In this document: piece after piece, positions 59,860 to 64,000 of the stretch
Position numbering within the stretch: the first letter of the stretch is position 1
How the letters are laid out: each line of letters opens with the position of its first letter
Program-made: the position numbers and the translations under genes
NCBI GenBank assembly: GCA_964384625.1
Contig: CAYLNH010000002.1
Location: 44,050-108,049 of the forward strand
From: CAYLNH01 sp964384625
GTDB lineage: Bacteria; Verrucomicrobiota; Lentisphaeria; JABSQK01
Direction: 5' to 3'
Length of the DNA stretch: 64,000 nucleotides
Notes under the pieces: model-generated
The model's input: the letters and a program-made list of their open reading frames with translations, nothing else
Told to the model about the DNA's origin: nothing
The model's database searches: none

Positions 59860-60025
59860 CACGGGGCTTGTCCCCGTGGGGCCAAGATTATTTCTGCCGA
59901 CGGTGATACGGACATCACTACCTTCCGCGGACCTGGCGTTTTGGCAACGCCAGGTCCGCGGAAGCAGGGGAAACGGTTGCTCCCATGCCGGACGAATCTT
60001 CGGACCACGGGGGCAAGCCCCGTGG
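59860..60025. repeat. Nested inverted-repeat element of about 166 bp
   Basis: The outer arms 59860-59889 and 59995-60025 are near-perfect inverted copies around CACGGGGCTTG and CCAAGATT, and each arm is itself a small hairpin. In the middle, an 18-bp perfect stem (TTCCGCGGACCTGGCGTT, 59923-59940, with 59946-59963) closes on a 5-base loop. It carries no coding sequence and resembles a small non-autonomous palindromic element. Confidence 0.8.
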
Positions 60026-60072
60026 AGCCGGGAACGTCTCAGAACGCGGTTTGTCGAGCACTTACCTCGTTT

Positions 60073-60138
60073 GCTGCCCTCTGCATTCGACGTCGAGATC
60101 CCGCACCTTTACATTGCGGAGTTTCAGGATCGGTCACC
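60073..60138 (+). repeat. Dispersed repeat A, copy 2
   Basis: This copy matches 33076-33140 across almost its full length, sharing GCTGCCCTCTGCATTC, GTCGAGATCCCGCACC and GCGGAGTTTCAGGATCGGTC. Confidence 0.85.
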
Positions 60139-60212
60139 CGCAACAAACGCCTGGTTCCCCTCCGTTCTCCTGCCGCGACAAGATGCCCCTGGCTGTGCCG
60201 GGGCCACGTGTT

Positions 60213-60250
60213 TAAAAAGCATGTGCCGCCAGCTAAGTACTGGCGGCACA
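60213..60250 (-). terminator. Rho-independent terminator of the small coiled-coil gene
   Basis: An 11-bp perfect stem (TGTGCCGCCAG with CTGGCGGCACA, 60222-60250, loop of 7) is followed on the minus strand by ATGCTTTTTAAA. It lies 35 bp after the stop at 60285. Confidence 0.85.
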
Positions 60251-60284
60251 GCTTGCAACAGGTCGGCGGAGGGACTTGGGATGC

Positions 60285-60716
60285 TTAACGGGATGCGACG
60301 TTGATCCCGCTGGTCTCTTTGGTCTTCTTTTGCTCGAGTTTGCGCTTGAGCAGTTCGATCTCGTTCTTCAACGTGCGGATATTCTCTTTGGTGCGCTTAA
60401 TCTCCGGGCCGTCGGTCTCGAGAGCGGCTTCGAGCTTCAGGTACATTTCCATCTGGTCGGCTTTCCGAACCAACTCCTGGGCCTGCGTGCGCAGCCGCCG
60501 GGCGACTTTCTGCAGCATCTCGGCGCGACCGATCTTCGTCTCCTGCGTGCCGGCGGTCCGGTAGCTCTTGTCGAAGGCTTCATATTTATCGAGGGTTACA
60601 TTGAGCTGTTTGACCTTGGCTTTGGCGCTGACAAACAGGCGGCTTTCGGTGTTGCCGGCCTGTACGGCGGCGGCGGTGGCGATGGTGATGACGGCGATGG
60701 CGAAGAAGGTTTTCAT
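60285..60716 (-). CDS. Small secreted coiled-coil protein, hypothetical
   Basis: This 143-residue protein starts at ATG 60716, with AGGAG about 8 bases upstream. It has a signal peptide (MKTFFAIAVITIATAAAVQA). The mature protein is almost entirely charged helix in two coiled-coil segments (FVSAKAKVKQLNVTLDKYEA; GPEIKRTKENIRTLKNEIEL). It is likely periplasmic. The family was not recognised. It is a single-gene unit with its own terminator (60213-60250). The upstream region is shared with the divergent SpoIIAA-like gene and holds repeats A and B. Confidence 0.72.
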   Translation of the reverse strand: MKTFFAIAVITIATAAAVQAGNTESRLFVSAKAKVKQLNVTLDKYEAFDKSYRTAGTQETKIGRAEMLQKVARRLRTQAQELVRKADQMEMYLKLEAALETDGPEIKRTKENIRTLKNEIELLKRKLEQKKTKETSGINVASR

Positions 60717-61136
60717 TGGTGTAGCTCCTGTCAGTCCGTTTGCTTTCCTGTGTTGCATGGTTGGTATTGAGCACCGCCGATGCCAACCTTGCCAAAACGA
60801 ACGATAAAAGCCGCCGGAAACATTCACAAGCCATTGATTACCAAACGTTAACGATTAATTATGGCCGCGCTTTCAGAAGCCCGCGAAAATGTCAGGCAAG
60901 ATTGATCGGGACATTCAAGTCACGGTTTCCGGGACGGGATTGTCCCGTACTTCCGGCGTAGCTGCACCTGCCGCGAAAAGGGTGCGGGATCAGGTTTCTG
61001 CTTTCCGCGAAGAAGCTCCAAGCTGAGCTTGGGAGTATCTACACTCCCTTCAGTTCAACGGGCACACCAGAATCCCGCCGTTGGCTCCGGCGCAATGGAG
61101 ACAGTTGCGGCACAGAATGTCGAATGGTTATTGCAA

Positions 61137-61174
61137 GGTGCGGGATTTCGACGCAGAATGCAGGGGGCAGCAGA
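61137..61174 (-). repeat. Dispersed repeat A, copy 3 (inverted, partial)
   Basis: On the minus strand it reads TGCTGCCCCCTGCATTCTGC then GTCGAAATCCCGCACC. It matches the first half of the copies at 33076 and 60073 with few changes. Confidence 0.8.
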
Positions 61175-61204
61175 CGAGGGCTTACACGCCGGGGCAACAT
61201 TCCT

Positions 61205-61234
61205 TTGACAGCCGGCCCGGGATCATTATATTAT
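61205..61234 (+). promoter_or_regulatory. Sigma70-type promoter for the SpoIIAA-like gene
   Basis: A consensus -35 TTGACA at 61205-61210 is followed by overlapping -10 options: TATATT at 61227-61232 (16-bp spacer) or TATTAT at 61229-61234 (18-bp spacer). The start codon is about 25 bases downstream. This is the strongest promoter match found in the window. Confidence 0.65.
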
Positions 61235-61259
61235 TATCAGCCTTAAGAAAGAAGTTGTG

Positions 61260-61685
61260 ATGCCTATTGACTTTGATGTCTGTGAACCTGATCGAACTAT
61301 CTACGCGTTCGGCAGTGGTGTCCTGGAGTTGGACGATGTTGTCGGCTTCCTGCGCGATTGTACTGCGCATCCGGAGTTTGATCACCGCTTCGACCGCCTG
61401 ATTGATCTGTCCAATGTCACCGACATCAACGTGGGGTACCGCCAGGTATCCCTGCTGCTCGCCGAACACGGGGATTTCATCGGGCGCGCCTGCAGCGGGA
61501 AGTGTGCCCTCGTCGCCACCACCCCGCTGGTCTACGGCATGGTCCGGATGATGCAGTCGATGGCGCCGCAGGCCGCGAGGATCGAGGTGTTCCGCGACGT
61601 CACGGAAGCCCGGAACTTCCTTGACGCGGAGCAGGCGCCGTCCGACGCCCGGACAGCGGCCGACCGGCAGGAGCCGCCGGCGTAA
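61260..61685 (+). CDS. SpoIIAA/STAS-SEC14-like small cytosolic protein
   Basis: This 141-residue protein starts at ATG 61260 (a GTG lies one codon earlier). The pattern of alternating strands and helices (IYAFGSGVLELDDVVGFLRD, FDRLIDLSNVTDINVGYRQV, KCALVATTPLVYGMVRMMQS, IEVFRDVTEARNFLD) resembles the SpoIIAA-like (STAS/SEC14) family of small bacterial proteins. Their role is mostly unknown; some are stress- or membrane-associated. The last 15 residues are disordered. A strong promoter precedes it, and it converges on hisD with a 19-bp gap. There is no phosphorylatable Ser motif clear enough to call it an anti-sigma antagonist. Confidence 0.65.
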   Translation: MPIDFDVCEPDRTIYAFGSGVLELDDVVGFLRDCTAHPEFDHRFDRLIDLSNVTDINVGYRQVSLLLAEHGDFIGRACSGKCALVATTPLVYGMVRMMQSMAPQAARIEVFRDVTEARNFLDAEQAPSDARTAADRQEPPA

Positions 61686-61704
61686 GGGCCGGCGCCGAAC
61701 CCCC

Positions 61705-62997
61705 TCAATTCTCGAGCCGGATGGAGACGGAGCGGGCGTGGGCGTCCAACTGTTCGATGCGGCCGAACTCGGCCAGGGCGTCGGCCTCACGTTCCAACGC
61801 GGCCTGCGTATACTTGACGCGGCTGATGCGCCGGCAGAACTGTTCGACGGTCAGCCCGCTGAAGTAGCGGGCCGCACCGCCGGTAGGCAGCACGTGGCTG
61901 GGACCGGCAGTAAAATCGCCGACCGGCTCCGGCGTCCATAGTCCGAGAAACATGGCCCCGGCACAGGTGATCTGATCGGCCACGGCATCCGGATCCGCCG
62001 TGATGATCTCCAAGTGCTCCGGAGCATACCGGCTGGCCACTGCCGCGGCTTGCGTCAAGTCCGCTGCACGGATCAGAAAGACGCCCTTCTCCAGCACCTC
62101 GAAGATCGTCTCGCGCCGCAGACGTTGGTCGGCCTGGCGCAGCAGCTCGTCGGGCACCTCCTGGATCAGGCGGTCGGACGTCGTCACCAGCACGGCCTGT
62201 TCGAAGCCCGACCCGTGTTCCGCCTGTGACAACATGTCCGCGGCAATGAAGTCGGCGCGCGTCGAGTCGTCGGCGATGATCAGGATCTCACTGGGACCGG
62301 CGACCAGATCAAGGGAGACATAGCCGTAGACCTGACGTTTGGCCGCAGTCACATAGGCGTTGCCCGGGCCGACTATCTTTTCGACCTTCGGGACAGTCGC
62401 CGTCCCGTACGCCAGGGCGCCGATGGCATAGACGCCGCCGAGCCGATAGACCTCCGTCGCACCCGCAGCCTGGGCGGCGTAGAGGATTGCGGGGTGGATC
62501 TCGCCGTCGAAGACCGGCGGACTGACCACGACGATGTCCGGCACACCGGCAGCCCTGGCCATGGTAATGGTATGCAGCGTGGTCGACACCAGCGGCGCCG
62601 TGCCGCCGGGGATGTAGGCCGCCACGCGGTTGAGCGGCACGAAGTTCTCGCCGAGTTCAACGCCGTCCCGCGGCTGGAAGGACCAGTTCTGCGGCAGACG
62701 CTGTTCGGCGAAAGCCGTGACGTTCTCAAACGCCAGCCGGACCGCTGCCTTGGTCGATTCATCCACCGTGGCAGCAGCAGCGTCCAGGTCCTCCTGGCTC
62801 ACCCGGAAATCGGCCGGCGTCAATGCCACGCCATCGAACTTGGCGGCGTAGCGACAGACTGCCGGGTCACCCTCCTGCCGAATGGCGGTCAGGATCTCGG
62901 CGACACCGCGTTCGATCTCTGCCGGGAATGCCGTGCGTTCCGTAATTTCAGTTAACGCCGCGTCCGCGCCGGGCGCGCGCAAATCAATGGTTCTCAT
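61705..62997 (-). CDS. hisD: Histidinol dehydrogenase
   Basis: HisD carries out the last two steps of histidine synthesis, oxidising histidinol to histidine with NAD and zinc. The 430-residue protein has GPGNAYVTAAKRQVYGYVSL and LVAGPSEILIIAD. The zinc ligands lie in LSQAEHGSG (Gln, His), in GDFTAGPSHVLPTGGAARYF (Asp), and in the C-terminal DAHARS (His). The general-base Glu-His is in SRYAPEHLEI. The early segment VAAYIPGGTAPLVSTTLHTI departs from the usual AYVPGGTAAYPSSVLMNA pattern, placing it in a divergent HisD subgroup. It lies 42 bp downstream of purO on the same strand. Confidence 0.94.
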   Translation of the reverse strand: MRTIDLRAPGADAALTEITERTAFPAEIERGVAEILTAIRQEGDPAVCRYAAKFDGVALTPADFRVSQEDLDAAAATVDESTKAAVRLAFENVTAFAEQRLPQNWSFQPRDGVELGENFVPLNRVAAYIPGGTAPLVSTTLHTITMARAAGVPDIVVVSPPVFDGEIHPAILYAAQAAGATEVYRLGGVYAIGALAYGTATVPKVEKIVGPGNAYVTAAKRQVYGYVSLDLVAGPSEILIIADDSTRADFIAADMLSQAEHGSGFEQAVLVTTSDRLIQEVPDELLRQADQRLRRETIFEVLEKGVFLIRAADLTQAAAVASRYAPEHLEIITADPDAVADQITCAGAMFLGLWTPEPVGDFTAGPSHVLPTGGAARYFSGLTVEQFCRRISRVKYTQAALEREADALAEFGRIEQLDAHARSVSIRLEN

Positions 62998-63039
62998 CGT
63001 AATTCCATGTCCGTCGTCATTAGCGGACGACGACGTCGG

Positions 63040-63687
63040 TTATTCCTGTACCGGGGCGTCGGCCACAGCGACCTGCCAGTCGCCGTCGCGGTCGACAACG
63101 CAGGCCGCGGTAATCGGGCGTTCGAGTTCGGCAAAGACCCCTTGCCCCAGAATGTATCGGCAGGCCTCGTCGGCAGTCGCAGCGTTGTAAGCGGTATCCT
63201 TGTAGTGAGCACACGGGACGTTGTGCTCATAGGTTGCGACGTAGAACGCCTCGCCCGGCTGCAGGTCAAATTCACAGACGTGCAGGGCGTTCTTCCGGAC
63301 AATCGCCAGATAGCCGCTGCCGGTAGTGCGATCGACAATCGCCGCGATCCGCGGGGTGTCCAGCGAATCCCGTTCGTAGTCCATGGCGTGCATGACACTG
63401 ACCAGCGCGTCCCGCATGCCCATGCCGTCATTCAACTTGTTGGCGACGTGATCGGTCTGCGTGCCGTTGGTGACGACCGCGCGGTCGCCGCACAGGCGCA
63501 GGCAGTTGTAGGCGATATAGGGGTTCTTGAAGATATCGTTCTCGTGGCCGGCCTTCGGCAGAATCGAGACCTTGTCGTCAAGGATCTTCGCTTCACGGTT
63601 GGGGAAGGAGCGACTCGACACGCGATAGAGCGCGCCCAACTCCCCGGCCTCGTTCCTGGCGACGGCGACGATACGTCCTACATACAT
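63040..63687 (-). CDS. purO: IMP cyclohydrolase, archaeal PurO type
   Basis: PurO closes FAICAR to IMP, the last step of purine synthesis, normally in archaea; most bacteria use the C-terminal or N-terminal part of PurH. This 215-residue protein starts MYVGRIVAVARNEAGELGAL and has the highly characteristic YRVSSRSFPNR, ENDIFKNPYIAYNCLRL, VVTNGTQTDHVANKL and AMDYERDSLDTPRIAAIVD. The length equals archaeal PurO. The ribosome-binding site AGGACAG precedes ATG 63687. It is followed by hisD, whose pathway releases the purine intermediate AICAR. The rest of the purine set is not here except purC at 7651-8550. Confidence 0.9.
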   Translation of the reverse strand: MYVGRIVAVARNEAGELGALYRVSSRSFPNREAKILDDKVSILPKAGHENDIFKNPYIAYNCLRLCGDRAVVTNGTQTDHVANKLNDGMGMRDALVSVMHAMDYERDSLDTPRIAAIVDRTTGSGYLAIVRKNALHVCEFDLQPGEAFYVATYEHNVPCAHYKDTAYNAATADEACRYILGQGVFAELERPITAACVVDRDGDWQVAVADAPVQE

Positions 63688-64000
63688 CTCGACTGTCCTT
63701 TCATACAGGTTTGGTTCTTGCAGATGCCCTCGAATATAAGTGGCACTCCCCGGGAAACAAGAACGCGAACGCCGGACCGCGCCCATTTGTCCCGGACTTC
63801 TCCTTCCTGCTTTCCGAGAAGTGACCGCAAGCTCAGCTTGGGGAGTATCTATACCCCCTTCAGTTCAACCGGCACACCAGAAACCCGGTCACGAACGCAT
63901 TACCTTCCACCGAAACATGGGGACGTTGAAAACCGCGGCCGTTGATGCTAAGGGTCCGCGCGGAAATAACTTCACATTTTGAGAGACTTTCAAGAGTCGC
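63688..64000. repeat. Right-end intergenic region with repeat B copy 4
   Basis: Repeat B copy 4 spans about 63790-63890 in plus orientation (CCTGCTTTCCGAGAAG, AAGCTCAGCTTGGGGAGTAT, CCTTCAGTTCAACCGGCACA). The purO promoter lies at 63733-63760. Nothing else is supported up to the window edge. Confidence 0.75.
63733..63760 (-). promoter_or_regulatory. Candidate promoter for purO-hisD
   Basis: On the minus strand, TTGTTT (63760-63755) and TATATT (63738-63733) are separated by 16 bp, about 45 bases before the purO start. Confidence 0.45.

Larger units (their letters stand above)
59702..60284. repeat. Intergenic region with nested inverted repeat, repeat A copy 2 and a terminator
   Basis: No gene is supported. 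It contains the nested inverted repeat 59860-60025, repeat A copy 2 (60073-60138) and the terminator of the small coiled-coil gene (60213-60250). Confidence 0.75.
60717..61259. repeat. Divergent intergenic region with repeat B copy 3 and repeat A copy 3
   Basis: Repeat B copy 3 spans about 60958-61110 in plus orientation (GGTGCGGGATCAGG, CCAAGCTGAGCTTGG, CTTCAGTTCAACGGGCACAC). Repeat A copy 3, inverted, is at 61137-61174. A promoter for the gene at 61260 lies at 61205-61234. No gene is supported here. Confidence 0.75.

Noticed and set aside
1..64000. tRNA, rRNA or tmRNA genes
   Set aside because: No T-arm consensus with matching cloverleaf, no rRNA core sequence and no tmRNA ends were recognised by eye in the intergenic regions; a covariance search would be decisive.

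Overview
The window reads as a high-GC chromosomal contig from a Gram-negative bacterium. It has two 100-N scaffold gaps, at 10497-10596 and 34449-34548, both inside repeats. The Gram-negative envelope is indicated by Lnt, an LptE-like lipoprotein, a BamD-like TPR protein and a large AsmA/TamB-type protein. The giant membrane-anchored coiled-coil protein, the secreted squalene-cyclase-like toroid proteins and the flotillin/YqiJ-type cluster suggest the PVC superphylum (Planctomycetota/Lentisphaerota/Kiritimatiellota). That assignment is inference; no rRNA or tRNA gene was recognised.

Layout. 1-4739 (minus): ftsK, rodZ-like and lnt (lnt runs off the left edge). 4740-5138: a divergent intergenic region with a candidate structured RNA. 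5139-6119 (plus): type I mannose-6-phosphate isomerase. 6126-12009 (minus): a compact fmt, RNase E/G, purC, TPR, lptE-like operon. 12377-15220 (plus): a VIT/vWA protein with a GlyGly-CTERM-like tail, followed at once by a rhombosortase-like rhomboid protease. 15317-21844 (plus): AsmA-like protein, mannitol-1-phosphate dehydrogenase, PfkB kinase and a short SPFH protein. 21970-32978 (minus): a ~3320-residue modular protein and an overlapping toroid protein.

33008-34808 is mostly palindromes and repeats around one hypothetical gene. 34809-38366 (minus) is a YqiJ/NfeD-like, short SPFH and flotillin cluster. 38872-41103 (minus) holds a small secreted protein and asparagine synthetase. 41211-43185 (plus) holds a reverse transcriptase of unassigned type and a zinc-ribbon protein. 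43347-49048 (minus) holds a beta-helix lipoprotein, a second toroid protein, an HlyD-type adaptor and a membrane protein. 49273-51232 (minus) holds a small lipoprotein, a trans-AT-type acyltransferase and a phospholipase-D-like protein. 51446-53448 (plus) holds a coiled-coil protein and an RsuA-family pseudouridine synthase. 54270-57508 (plus) holds a small membrane protein, a Nudix hydrolase and three tandem ferritin-like paralogues. 57584-63687 holds a MASE3 hybrid histidine kinase, a small coiled-coil protein, a SpoIIAA-like protein, hisD and an archaeal-type purO.

Themes. Cell-envelope biogenesis dominates. Purine and histidine genes occur as purC and as purO-hisD, which share AICAR chemistry. 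The intergenic regions hold several dispersed repeat families (called A, B, C and D here), strong palindromes and a 48-bp minisatellite. The best candidates for less-described systems are the rhombosortase with its adjacent VIT/vWA substrate, the reverse transcriptase with its zinc-ribbon neighbour, the giant modular protein with its toroid partner, and the ferritin-like triplet with two degenerate metal sites.
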